Positions 1 to 8,658 of a stretch of 64,000 bases of DNA are shown here, in pieces; the stretch's first letter is position 1; each line of letters opens with the position of its first letter. The notes under the pieces are model-generated. The model was given only the letters and a program-made list of their open reading frames with translations, had not been told where the DNA came from and did not search any database. Source of the stretch: Pseudorhodoplanes sp. (GTDB lineage: Bacteria > Pseudomonadota > Alphaproteobacteria > Rhizobiales > Xanthobacteraceae); assembly GCA_032027085.1 (NCBI GenBank), contig JAVSMS010000001.1, positions 4,904,361 to 4,968,360 of the forward strand, written 5' to 3'. Position numbers and translations under genes: made by a program.

Positions 1-44
1 CCCGCAAGTTTTGAAAAATTGGTTTCGATACACAACGGGATCGC

Positions 45-410
45 GTGGATACCGCAGTCACCATAAAGCCAACGGCAATCGTCGCAGGAGCGGTCCTGCC
101 TCGCCCGGATTCTGCGCCGGTGCGCCAGGCTGTGGCGACCGAACTCGCGGCTCCCAAAGCCGTGACCGCAGCTGTCGATTCCGCGCGTCCACAATCCACG
201 ACGCTGCAACAGCAACCGATGCTGACGCGAGAAGTCTTCATCGACGCGCAAACGCGCGAAGTGATCTTCCGTGTCATCGACGAACGCTCGCGCCGTGTCG
301 TCCGCCAGGTGCCGGACCAGGCACTGCTGCGCATGCGCGCCTATAACCAGGCGCTCGTCAGCGGCGAGACTCCGACCGAAGCACGCCAGATCGCAGACCA
401 GATCGGCTGA
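45..410 (+). CDS. FlaG-like small protein
   Basis: A 121-residue protein starting at a GTG. The N-terminal half is low complexity (Ala/Pro/Val rich). The C-terminal half (about residues 60-105) carries a stretch of the type REVIFRVIDERSRRVVRQVP, which resembles the FlaG family core in which a Val-Ile-Asp strand is followed by a turn and R-Q-[VI]-P. FlaG proteins are flagellum-associated and affect filament length, but no flagellar gene is visible next to it, so the role is uncertain. No signal peptide or membrane segment is seen. The stop is followed by a palindromic repeat rather than another gene on this strand. The start is uncertain because no clear ribosome-binding site precedes it. Confidence 0.6.
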   Translation: MDTAVTIKPTAIVAGAVLPRPDSAPVRQAVATELAAPKAVTAAVDSARPQSTTLQQQPMLTREVFIDAQTREVIFRVIDERSRRVVRQVPDQALLRMRAYNQALVSGETPTEARQIADQIG

Positions 411-440
411 AACAACCTTATAATTCGGATACGCATCCAG

Positions 441-520
441 TGTCATGCCCCCGCGCAGCGGGGCATCGAGTAATGTCGGAATGCATTGTGTTTACTGAAT
501 CGCCCGCTTTCGCGGGCGAT
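441..520. repeat. REP-like pair of intergenic palindromes
   Basis: Two short hairpins lie between the convergent FlaG-like and FecR genes. The first has arms ATGCCCC (445-451) and GGGGCAT (460-466). The second has arms ATCGCCCGC (499-507) and GCGGGCGAT (512-520) around a TTTC loop. Such paired GC-rich palindromes are common intergenic elements in Bradyrhizobium relatives and can also act as bidirectional terminators. Neither arm is followed by a strong T-run, so the repeat reading is preferred. Confidence 0.6.
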
Positions 521-538
521 GACAGCGGGTGTGTTTGC

Positions 539-1381
539 CTACGGCAATCTTGGCAGACCCGGGATGGACGGCAGGCCCGGGATCGACGGGATCTGCGGCG
601 CGCCCGGCAGGTTGCGCGGATCGAGGTTGCGCAGGTTGAGCCGCTGATTGATGAGCTGGCGGCCGATGCCCTGCAGCGAGAAGACCTGGCGCACCAGGTT
701 GCGGTCGCGCAGCAACTGCTCCGGCGAAATATTCAGCGGCACGGCAACCAGCCGCTGCGCGGCCAATTGAATCGCAAGACCGGTCGCCGCGCGCGTCAAT
801 TCGCCAAGCCGCGTACCGTCACGTCCGAAAATTTCGATACGTCCAACCGCGCCATTCGCATCCGGATAGAGCTTGACGTTGGTGGGCTGGCCGGCCGGAA
901 CCTCAACGACGCCGGTCGTGCCGCGGATGGCCAGCGTCGCGGTGGGCGTCGTGATGCGCATGTTGCCAGTTTTCGCGACCTGTGCCGCAACGAAGCCGAC
1001 CGTGCCGCGGGTCACGTTGATCACCGCATTGCCCTTCGCTCCTTTGCGATAGACGAACTCGTCGACCACGATGTTGGCATTGGCTGTCAGGCTGAACGTG
1101 GTTTCGTCGTCGAAGGTGACGCCGAGCGCGCCGCCGGCGCCGGTCTGCAGGCGGTCGCCCTTCTTGATCTCATCGCCTTTCCTGAGCGCCGATGAATTGC
1201 CGCCGCGCGCCACGGTCGCTGGCTGTGTGACATTGGCGACGCTGCCGATCGCGTCCTTCGAGGGCTGCGGCTTTGACGGCTGCGCCTGCTGCGGCCGCGG
1301 CTGCTGCGCCTGCACGGGCGACAGGCCGGCGAACATAACGCTGCACAACATGAGCGTGGCAAGGGTCTTGAACCCGGCCAT
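539..1381 (-). CDS. Exported FecR-domain protein
   Basis: A 280-residue protein with a clear Sec signal peptide (residues 1-25, ending AQA). A Gln/Pro-rich linker (26-42) is followed by a FecR domain (about 55-150), visible as a predicted beta-rich stretch with G-D-x-I-x-x-G-D-R-L-x-T and F-D-D-E-T-T-F-S-L. A second beta-rich part and a Pro-Gly-Leu-Ile repeat tail (IPGLPSIPGLP) close the protein. Unlike sigma regulators of the FecR family it has no cytoplasmic N-terminus or transmembrane anchor, so it is probably a periplasmic or surface FecR-like protein. It lies 109 bp downstream of the caspase-like gene on the same strand, so the two may be cotranscribed. GAGGAT precedes the ATG. Confidence 0.8.
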   Translation of the reverse strand: MAGFKTLATLMLCSVMFAGLSPVQAQQPRPQQAQPSKPQPSKDAIGSVANVTQPATVARGGNSSALRKGDEIKKGDRLQTGAGGALGVTFDDETTFSLTANANIVVDEFVYRKGAKGNAVINVTRGTVGFVAAQVAKTGNMRITTPTATLAIRGTTGVVEVPAGQPTNVKLYPDANGAVGRIEIFGRDGTRLGELTRAATGLAIQLAAQRLVAVPLNISPEQLLRDRNLVRQVFSLQGIGRQLINQRLNLRNLDPRNLPGAPQIPSIPGLPSIPGLPRLP

Positions 1382-1490
1382 GGCCGATCCTCGATAGTGA
1401 CGTTGACGGGGAAGCAGACAGGATGCGGCAGCTAGCTAGCGGAAGGCAGGCGCCCCGGCAAGTGGCCCGACTGACCTCTGCACTGCAACG

Positions 1491-3002
1491 TTACTGGCAG
1501 ATGATGCGCGGGGCGCCGCCGGTGTCGTGGGTGCAGCATTGGCGGCCTCCGACGGTGATCGGCGTTTCGCAGGCGGCGGCACCGCTGCTGCGGGGTGCAC
1601 CGGTGCGACGCTCCTCACTGCGGCGAATGTCGCGCGCCGGCGGACGGTCGCGCAGCGCGCGATCGGGCTGCGGCGGACGAGCGGCCTGCGGTTTGGTCTT
1701 GCCGGGCGTGGGAATGGCGACGCAGGTTTCGCCCTCGCGCCGCGTGCCGGCACCGCAAACGAGCGGGCACACGCGCGTCTCCTTGGCACGCACCGCCTCG
1801 AGTGCGGCAAGGCTCGCGACCCTGGTGTCGAATCTGGCCCCGGCATGCTTGTTGAAGAGGCCGAGCGCCTGGCGTGATTTGGCCGACCATTTGCCGTCTT
1901 CGGCGCCGGGATCGCAGCCGACGCGTTTCAATTCGGCTTGCAGGCTCCGGGTCAGCGTGACCGGGTCAGGCGCGGGCGTTGAGGGCGCCGCGGCATTATC
2001 CGGTGCCGGCAAGGCGGCGATGGCGGTGCGCGGCTCCGCCGCGCCCGCGGCGGACGCTCCTGGAGAGGTCGCGGCAAGCTTGGCACGGGCGGCACGGGCA
2101 AGATCGGCATAGAAGCCGCTCTTGTAGACGGCGAGAAACGAGTCCCAGGCTTCCGCAGTACCGACACGTTCGGCGAGTTCGTAATCGCGCCGGATGTCGT
2201 TGGCGCTGGCCGCGGGCGGCGCAGCGCGCTTCGGTTCCTGCACCAGCGCCACGGTCGAACCGCCGAGCGAGCCATAGACGAAGGGCTCCTGGCGGCTGCC
2301 GGTGCTTTGCAGCACATCATCGCGTACGCGGCCGAAGGCTAGACGCACGTCGAGGCCCGGCACGGCAAGATTCTTCAGAAGCGCGGCCGTGAACGGGGAA
2401 TGGACACCGTCGCCGTCGGCAGCCGTCGAGCCCGCTTTCGCCGCGAACGCAATCAGCGTGTCGCTGGAGGCGGGCTCGACCTTGGCGAGGCCGCCGACTA
2501 CCGCGCGGGTCGCGATCGTGCGCTGCATGGTGCGCAAGAAAGGATTGTCGCGGCAGGCATCCAAAATAATGAGGCGCAGCCGTTTTGCGGGCTCGAGCGC
2601 GCGCACCACGCGGTCGAGCGCCAGCGCCTCGTCCTCGGCATCGAAATCATTGGCGAGCTTGGCGTCGACCGGAACGAGGTAATTGGTCCCGGAGACCTCG
2701 ATGCCGTGGCCGGCAAAATAGACCACCGCGATATCGGCATTGCGCGTCTGCGCGGTGAATTCGCGGATCGCGCGCTTGATCTCCAGGCTGCCGAGATTTT
2801 CGCGTTCGTCGACGATGTCGAAGCCGGCCTTGCGAAAGAGGTCGGCCATCGCCTTGGCATCATTGATCGGATTGGAGAGCTGGACGGCGTTCTGATAGAC
2901 GCCGTTGCCAATGACGAGCGCCACGCGCCTTTCAGCGCGCAGATCGGTGGCCGACAATGTCAGCGCCGCCACAATCAGGCCAAGGACCATCGCCAGACGC
3001 AT
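1491..3002 (-). CDS. Exported caspase-like (peptidase C14) protein
   Basis: A 503-residue protein with a signal peptide (1-23). The caspase p20-like domain spans about residues 25-255. The catalytic dyad is visible: His99 in YFAGHGIE and Cys150 in ILDACRDNPF. A Ala/Pro-rich linker follows, then a region around residues 345-415 that resembles a peptidoglycan-binding or helical domain and includes paired cysteines, and a Cys-containing tail. Related alphaproteobacterial proteins are described as caspase family or metacaspase-like; physiological substrates are unknown. A strong ribosome-binding site (GAGGAGGG) sits just before the ATG. It lies upstream of, and may be cotranscribed with, the FecR-domain gene. 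Confidence 0.88.
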   Translation of the reverse strand: MRLAMVLGLIVAALTLSATDLRAERRVALVIGNGVYQNAVQLSNPINDAKAMADLFRKAGFDIVDERENLGSLEIKRAIREFTAQTRNADIAVVYFAGHGIEVSGTNYLVPVDAKLANDFDAEDEALALDRVVRALEPAKRLRLIILDACRDNPFLRTMQRTIATRAVVGGLAKVEPASSDTLIAFAAKAGSTAADGDGVHSPFTAALLKNLAVPGLDVRLAFGRVRDDVLQSTGSRQEPFVYGSLGGSTVALVQEPKRAAPPAASANDIRRDYELAERVGTAEAWDSFLAVYKSGFYADLARAARAKLAATSPGASAAGAAEPRTAIAALPAPDNAAAPSTPAPDPVTLTRSLQAELKRVGCDPGAEDGKWSAKSRQALGLFNKHAGARFDTRVASLAALEAVRAKETRVCPLVCGAGTRREGETCVAIPTPGKTKPQAARPPQPDRALRDRPPARDIRRSEERRTGAPRSSGAAACETPITVGGRQCCTHDTGGAPRIICQ

Positions 3003-3170
3003 CCACCCTCCTCGCAGCCTGTTCGCGCCTGCGAGCTCAGGCTAGCATCCCGCCGCGCCCGGACCAAGGCTCAGACCTTCCACCGACGGATCGGCTCCCG
3101 ACTTTGTTGTTTCAGCCAACGGAAAGGTTCAAGCGGGCGCGCGAAAAATTTGCGGAAAGGCAGCCGGCAG

Positions 3171-5363
3171 TCAGACGGATGTGATCGACACCCGCATGTT
3201 GCCGTCGTTGCGCAGGACGTGAACGGACAGGTCGCTCGCGTGCTGGCGAACGGCAAAATCGATGCGCGAATTGCCCAGCCGCAGATTTCGTATCGTTACC
3301 TCGTCGAGGAAGTCAGGCAGATGCGGATTGTGCAGCAGGATTTCATTTCCCGACGGGACGAACCACAGGCCAAGCGAGGCCTGAAGCAGCGCGAAGGGAG
3401 CGGCCGCCGCCCAAGCCTGCGGCGCGCAAGCCACAGGATAAAGCGTCGGCCCGTGTCCGCGGCCGCGGCGGAAGCCGCAAAACAATTCAGGCAGACGGTT
3501 GAGATCGAAATAGGTCGCCGCCTCAAACAGTCCCTTGAAGATGCGCCTGATCGGGTCGCGCAATCCATACCGCGCAAAGCCGAGCGCGATCAGCGCGTTG
3601 TCGTGCGGCCAGACCGAGCCGTTGTGATAGGACATCGGATTGTAGCGACGTTCTCCGCGTGTGACGGTGCGAATGCCCCAGCCGGTGAAGGACGGACGCA
3701 ACATGAGAGAGGCGGCGACGGCCTCCGCCCGTTCTTTCGGCGCAATGCCGGAGAGCAGCACCTGGCCGGCATTGGAGGTGCGCACGCGGCATTGCCGCTT
3801 GTCTCCGTCCAGAGCCAGCGCATAGGTGCCGATTTCCTCGCACCAGAATGCCTCGTCGAAACGTCGTGCCAGAACCGCCGCCTGCGCATCGAGCGTATCG
3901 GCAAATTCGGCATGGCCGAGGCGGCGTGCCGCCCGCGCGGCCAGTTGCTTGGCGGCGAAAACGTAACCTTGCACCTCGGACAGCGCGATCGGCCCTTCGG
4001 CAAGATCGCCGTTGGCGTGAAACACGGCGTCATGCGAATCCTTCCAGCCCTGATTGGCAAGCCCTTTTTCGGTCTGGCGTTCATATTCAACGAAGCCGTC
4101 GCCGTCGCGGTCGCCCCATTTGTCGATCCACTGCAGCGCCGTTTCAATATTCGGCCACAACTGGCGCAGCGTCTCGTCGTCGCCCGTGCGCTCCGCGTAA
4201 GCTCCCGCCAGCAGCACAAACAGCGGCGTTGAATCGACGCTGCCGTAGTATTGTGCGAAGGGCACCTCGCGCAGAGCGGCCATCTCGCCGGCGCGCATTT
4301 CGTGTAGAATTTTTCCCGGTTCCGCGTCGTTCAGCGGATCCCGCTCGCGGGCCTGATAGGCGGCCAGCCGCAGCAATACGCCGCGGGCTATTTCCGGATC
4401 GCACCAGAGCATCTGCAATGCGGTCAGCAGGCCGTCGCGCCCGAACGTCGTCGAATACCAGGGAATGCCGGCATAGGGATAGCGGCCATGCGGCGTCGTC
4501 GTCATCAGCATGTTCAGATCGGCCACCGAACGCTGAAGGACCTGATTGAAGACGTCATTCGACGTCTTGACGCATGCGATGCTTTCGCAGTTGCGTTTCT
4601 GCTCGCGGGCGGCAGAAATCATGCTGCGAAAGAACACCATTGGCGGCGAGCCGCCGATACGATCGCACGTCACCGCCAGAAAGAGCGAGCAATGCTGATT
4701 GCTTTCGAGCGAGACATCCAAGGATGCGACGCCGGATGACAATTCGGTGGGCACAGGATCAAAGCTCAGGGTGCTGACCCGCTCGCGTCCATCAAGGCCG
4801 ACATATCTGAAGATCACCTGCTTGTTTTCTCTGAGCTCCGTGAACGAGCGTCCGCGGCGCTCACGGCGGACCCCGCGCACCTCGAAAACGTCGGCAAAAT
4901 CATTGCCAAAGGCCATCGACAACCGCACGCTCAGCGGCTTGTCGTCGTGATTGCGGATGCCGAGACGCTGATAGAAGGTATCGCGCCACAAAAATATGGT
5001 GCGCACGACATGCAGCTTGTCCTTTGGCAACACCAGCGTCTCGCCGGAAAAGATATCCGGGTTGGTCAGATCGATGGTCAGCAATGAATTGTCGTCGTCG
5101 ATATTCGAGCCCAGCAGCAGCATCTGCATGCCGTTGAGCAGCAGCTCAAATCGCGACAGGTAACGGGTGTCGGCGTGGAAAATGCCGTCAGACCCGCCGG
5201 CGCTGGCGCCGATATCGCCATGGCTATCCACCACGGCAAAAGTGTCGTTGTGCTTGAGAGTCCGCCGCGGCCTTGTCGCTGGTCCGACAAGGGGAATATA
5301 AAAATCTGCTTCCGGCGACGACTCAACAGCTTTGGTCACAAAAGCCGTTGCTTTATCAATCAA
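3171..5363 (-). CDS. Glycogen debranching-type amylo-alpha-1,6-glucosidase
   Basis: A 730-residue protein with no signal peptide. An N-terminal beta-rich domain (about 35-230) matches the GDE_N_bis type, with the characteristic G-I-F-x-x-D-T-R-Y-L-S motif at 60-70. The C-terminal part (about 270-715) is an (alpha/alpha)6 barrel of the GDE_C/GH15-like kind, with IPWYSTTFGRDG at 300-311, NQGWKDSHDA and the LPELFCGF motif. Such proteins are thought to hydrolyse alpha-1,6 linkages, but activity for this rhizobial subgroup has seldom been tested. The start overlaps the end of the glycosyltransferase gene by 8 bp, so the two form one transcription unit in carbohydrate or stress metabolism. Confidence 0.88.
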   Translation of the reverse strand: MIDKATAFVTKAVESSPEADFYIPLVGPATRPRRTLKHNDTFAVVDSHGDIGASAGGSDGIFHADTRYLSRFELLLNGMQMLLLGSNIDDDNSLLTIDLTNPDIFSGETLVLPKDKLHVVRTIFLWRDTFYQRLGIRNHDDKPLSVRLSMAFGNDFADVFEVRGVRRERRGRSFTELRENKQVIFRYVGLDGRERVSTLSFDPVPTELSSGVASLDVSLESNQHCSLFLAVTCDRIGGSPPMVFFRSMISAAREQKRNCESIACVKTSNDVFNQVLQRSVADLNMLMTTTPHGRYPYAGIPWYSTTFGRDGLLTALQMLWCDPEIARGVLLRLAAYQARERDPLNDAEPGKILHEMRAGEMAALREVPFAQYYGSVDSTPLFVLLAGAYAERTGDDETLRQLWPNIETALQWIDKWGDRDGDGFVEYERQTEKGLANQGWKDSHDAVFHANGDLAEGPIALSEVQGYVFAAKQLAARAARRLGHAEFADTLDAQAAVLARRFDEAFWCEEIGTYALALDGDKRQCRVRTSNAGQVLLSGIAPKERAEAVAASLMLRPSFTGWGIRTVTRGERRYNPMSYHNGSVWPHDNALIALGFARYGLRDPIRRIFKGLFEAATYFDLNRLPELFCGFRRGRGHGPTLYPVACAPQAWAAAAPFALLQASLGLWFVPSGNEILLHNPHLPDFLDEVTIRNLRLGNSRIDFAVRQHASDLSVHVLRNDGNMRVSITSV

Positions 5364-6462
5364 CGTCCAGCTCCGCGTTCCGGTCGAGCTGATCGGCCAC
5401 CAAAATCTCGTCCTGTTCCGGCACGAAGGCCGGGCTCTTCCTGACCATCGAACGATACAGATTTATGTATTCCTGCGCCATCCGGTTGACGCTGAAGCGT
5501 TGTTCAAATCTGCTACGGACCACACGATGGTCGAGCGCGAGCACCCGCGGCAAGGCGGTGACCGCTTCGTCGATGCTGTCGACAATCACGCCGCTAATGC
5601 CGTCATCAAGGATTTCGGGTACGGAGCCGCGGCGGAAGGCGAGGACCGGCGTGCCGCAGGCCATCGCTTCGATCATCACCAGACCGAACGGTTCGGGCCA
5701 GTCGATGGGAAAGAGCAGAGCTTCGGCCTCGCCGAGGAATTGTGTCTTCTGGCGTTCGTTGATTTCGCCGATGAACTCGACGCCCGGCTCCGACAGAAGC
5801 GGCTCCACAACTTCGCGGAAATAGACCTTGTCCACATAGTCGACCTTGGCCGCGATCTTCAGCGGAAGACCGCTGCGCTGCGCAATCCTGATCGCGCGGT
5901 CGGCGCCTTTTTCAGGCGAGATTCGCCCAAGGAATGCAAGATAGCCGCCGCGTCGGCCGTAATTCGGCTTGTGCAAGTCGAGAGGTAATCCATGATGGAT
6001 GGTGCGCACATAATTGGCGTGGGGTAGGTGCTTGCGCTGCGCGGCGGAAATCGAGACCAGCGGAAAATCGTCAAATCCGAGATAAAACGGCGGCAGATCC
6101 GGCAGGTCCAGCCGCCCGTGCAGGGTCGTTACCGTGCGCGATGCGATCGGACGAAAAATGGGAAATGGAAAAAAATCGATATGAAAATGCAGGATGTCGA
6201 ATTCGCCGGCGCAGGCGCGAGCCCTGTCCAGCATTAACATGTAGTAGGGGATGGAATCCTGAACCTTGGCATCCAGCCGCAGCGCCGTCGGGACGCAAGG
6301 GACGAGCCGTGCGGACGTCACCGAGTCACCGCTCGCAAACAGCGTCACGTCATGACCTAGCCGGACCAGTTCCTCGGTCAGGTAGGAGACAATTCGTTCA
6401 CTGCCGCCATAAAGCCGCGGCGGTACGCTTTCAATCAGGGGAGCAATCTGGGCGATTTTCAT
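5356..6462 (-). CDS. Family 4 glycosyltransferase (GT-B)
   Basis: A 368-residue enzyme when started at the ATG giving MKIAQIAPL; an upstream in-frame extension of 38 residues is possible but does not look like the family. The acceptor-side Rossmann domain begins MKIAQIAP and has GGSERIV. The donor-side domain carries FLGRISPEKGAD and the retaining GT4 motif EPFGLVMIEAMACGTPV, whose two Glu residues bind the nucleotide-sugar. It is cytosolic and likely transfers a sugar from a nucleotide donor onto a small acceptor or polysaccharide. It is the first gene of a two-gene unit with the debranching-like enzyme, which suggests trehalose, glycogen or osmolyte glucan chemistry (inference). Confidence 0.88.
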   Translation of the reverse strand: MKIAQIAPLIESVPPRLYGGSERIVSYLTEELVRLGHDVTLFASGDSVTSARLVPCVPTALRLDAKVQDSIPYYMLMLDRARACAGEFDILHFHIDFFPFPIFRPIASRTVTTLHGRLDLPDLPPFYLGFDDFPLVSISAAQRKHLPHANYVRTIHHGLPLDLHKPNYGRRGGYLAFLGRISPEKGADRAIRIAQRSGLPLKIAAKVDYVDKVYFREVVEPLLSEPGVEFIGEINERQKTQFLGEAEALLFPIDWPEPFGLVMIEAMACGTPVLAFRRGSVPEILDDGISGVIVDSIDEAVTALPRVLALDHRVVRSRFEQRFSVNRMAQEYINLYRSMVRKSPAFVPEQDEILVADQLDRNAELDVD

Positions 6463-6641
6463 TTTACATGCGACAAGCTTTGGACTCCCGCCCCGCAACC
6501 AGCGTGCAGAGAACGGAAAACAACGGCCGAACGTTCCATCAAAGGCAAAATTTAGTTTTGCCTTTCCGCTACGCAAGCGTTGCCGAATGTCCCCTGGCCG
6601 CTATTCTGGCACGTTTCGAAATTCCATAACGGAAATCCAAA
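6463..6641. promoter_or_regulatory. Divergent intergenic promoter region
   Basis: A 179-bp region between the leftward glycosyltransferase unit and the rightward dehydrogenase. It must hold both promoters. An imperfect inverted repeat, TTCC-ATAAC-GGAA, lies about 20 bp before the dehydrogenase ATG. No confident -35/-10 pair was identified. Confidence 0.35.
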
Positions 6642-7598
6642 ATGCTTTATCGCTGTGCCGTCCTCGACGACTACCAGAATGTCGCCATGTCCTTTGCCGA
6701 CTGGTCGAAATTGAAGGGCGACGTCGAGGTCACGGTTTTCAACAAGGGATTGGGCGATCTCAACGCCGTGGCGCAGGCGCTGCAGGGCTTTCAGATCGTC
6801 TGTGCCATGCGCGAGCGCACGCCCTTTCCACGCGCCTTGCTTGAAAAGCTGCCCGATCTGAAACTTCTGGTCACAACCGGGCTGAAGAACGCTTCGATCG
6901 ACGTCGCGGCGGCCAAGGAGAGAGGCGTTCTGGTCTGCGGAACCGAGAGCCTCGGCTATCCCACCGCGGAACTGACCATCGGTCTATTGGTCAGCCTGGC
7001 GCGCAGGATCAGCTTCGAAAGCGCGCGCATGAAAGCGGGAGAGGCCTGGCAGGTGACCGTCGGCGGCGACCTCCACGGCAAGACGCTGGGCGTGCTCGGG
7101 CTCGGCAGGCTTGGCAGCCGGGTGGCCAAGGTCGCCAAGGCGCTGGACATGAAAGTGGTCGCGTGGAGCCAGAACCTCACTCCTGAAAAATGCGCCGAGC
7201 TCGGCGTCGAATATGCAACCAAGGAAGAACTGCTGAAGCAGTCCGACTTTGTCACCATCCATATGGTGCTGAGCCCGCGCAGCAAGGGCCTGATCGCGGC
7301 CAGAGAATTCGGGCTGATGAAAAAGTCCGCCTATCTGATCAACACCTCGCGCGGGCCGATCGTCGACGAGAATGCGATGATCGACGCGCTCACCAACAAG
7401 ACCATCGCCGGCGCCGGGCTCGACGTTTATGACACCGAGCCGCTGCCAAAAGGACACCCGCTGCGCAGCCTGCCGAATGTGCTGCTGACGCCGCATCTCG
7501 GCTATGTCACGCGCGACAATTACCGCCTCTTCTACGGTCAGACGGTCGAGGCGATACGGGCCTGGCTGGACGGCAAGCCGGTGCGCGTTATTTCATAA
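6642..7598 (+). CDS. D-2-hydroxyacid dehydrogenase family protein
   Basis: A 318-residue NAD(P)-dependent dehydrogenase of the D-isomer-specific 2-hydroxyacid family. The nucleotide-binding motif GLGRLG is at residues 153-158. The catalytic triad is visible: Arg237 (NTSRGPI), Glu266 (DTEPLP) and His285 (TPHLGY). The family interconverts 2-hydroxy acids and 2-oxo acids; substrate is not predictable here. The length is usual for the family. The next gene starts about 110 bp downstream on the same strand, so it may be the first gene of the hydrolase/amidase cluster. Confidence 0.9.
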   Translation: MLYRCAVLDDYQNVAMSFADWSKLKGDVEVTVFNKGLGDLNAVAQALQGFQIVCAMRERTPFPRALLEKLPDLKLLVTTGLKNASIDVAAAKERGVLVCGTESLGYPTAELTIGLLVSLARRISFESARMKAGEAWQVTVGGDLHGKTLGVLGLGRLGSRVAKVAKALDMKVVAWSQNLTPEKCAELGVEYATKEELLKQSDFVTIHMVLSPRSKGLIAAREFGLMKKSAYLINTSRGPIVDENAMIDALTNKTIAGAGLDVYDTEPLPKGHPLRSLPNVLLTPHLGYVTRDNYRLFYGQTVEAIRAWLDGKPVRVIS

Positions 7599-7710
7599 TG
7601 TCCAAATGAACCCTGGCGCGGCGCGCATGGCCAGGGTGACGCGACGACGCTTGAACCGCGACACGCAAACCTGCGAAAGTCAGCCGGCTTCCGCATTCAC
7701 GAGTCATTCC

Positions 7711-8604
7711 ATGTCCTCCCCCATGCTGCCGCGCGAGCGCGCCGAATATTCCGCCATTGTCGACCGCCCGCCGCTGAAGCTGCCCGGCGACGCGCGGGTG
7801 GCGGTCTGGACCATCGTCAATCTGGAAACCTGGGACATTTCCCGCGCCATGCCGCGGCAGGTGCTCACCCCGCCGATGGGGCAGCCGCTTCTGCCCGACG
7901 TGCCGAACTGGGGCTGGCACGAATACGGCATGCGGGTCGGCGTGTGGCGCTTCTTCGATCTGTTCCGCGAACTCGGCGTGCAGTGCTCGGCTGCCGTCAA
8001 CGGCAAGATGCTGGAGGACTATCCGCGCATCGCCCGCGCCATCAAGGAGGCGGGCTGGGAATTCCTGCCGCACGGCTACGAGCAGATGCCGATGCACAAG
8101 GTCGAGGACCAGCCGGCCGCGATCAAGCGCACGCTAGATGTGATCGAAGGCATCACCGGGAAGCGGCCCGTGGGGTGGCTTGCGCCCGGCATGAGCCAGA
8201 CGCTGGAGACGATGGATCACGTCGCTGCGGCCGGCATCAAATACACCGGCGACTTTGTGCATGATGATGAGCCATCGACCATCAAGACGGTGCATGGTCC
8301 GCTGGTGACCGTGCCCTACACCTTCGACATGAACGACATCACCATCATGGCGCTGCAGCACCACGAGGGAAAACATTTTTACGAGCGCGGCGTCGACCAG
8401 TTCGAGCAGCTCTACAAGGAAGGCGAGAAGCGCGCGAAGATCATGGCGATCCCGATTCACGCCTACATTTCGGGCCAGTCGCACCGTTTTGTGCATCTGG
8501 AGCGGCTCTATCGTTTCCTGAAGCGGCCGGGTGTGACATTCATGAGCGGCCAAGACATCTATGAATGGTACCGCGACGCGGCCAAGACGGCCGCCGTCCG
8601 CTGA
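7711..8604 (+). CDS. PuuE-like polysaccharide deacetylase family protein (copy 1)
   Basis: A 297-residue NodB-homology (polysaccharide deacetylase) protein. The start was placed at the ATG giving MSSPMLPRERAEYS because the sister protein begins at the equivalent place; the open frame extends further upstream without family similarity. Conserved stretches include WGWHEYGMRVG, PHGYEQMPMHK and WLAPGMSQ, as in allantoinase PuuE-type members, which hydrolyse cyclic amides rather than sugars. No signal peptide, so it acts in the cytosol. It is followed by a paralogue and an amidase, which suggests hydrolysis of a ring C-N bond followed by an amide (inference). Confidence 0.85.
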   Translation: MSSPMLPRERAEYSAIVDRPPLKLPGDARVAVWTIVNLETWDISRAMPRQVLTPPMGQPLLPDVPNWGWHEYGMRVGVWRFFDLFRELGVQCSAAVNGKMLEDYPRIARAIKEAGWEFLPHGYEQMPMHKVEDQPAAIKRTLDVIEGITGKRPVGWLAPGMSQTLETMDHVAAAGIKYTGDFVHDDEPSTIKTVHGPLVTVPYTFDMNDITIMALQHHEGKHFYERGVDQFEQLYKEGEKRAKIMAIPIHAYISGQSHRFVHLERLYRFLKRPGVTFMSGQDIYEWYRDAAKTAAVR

Positions 8605-8658
8605 CAATCTCACATTCACGACAAGAGCACTGGCACAACAAGAACACTGGAGGTTTCA

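Noticed and set aside
7504..7710. Longer N-terminus for PuuE-like copy 1
   Set aside because: The extra 69 residues are basic and Arg-rich, partly overlap the dehydrogenase gene, and have no counterpart in copy 2.
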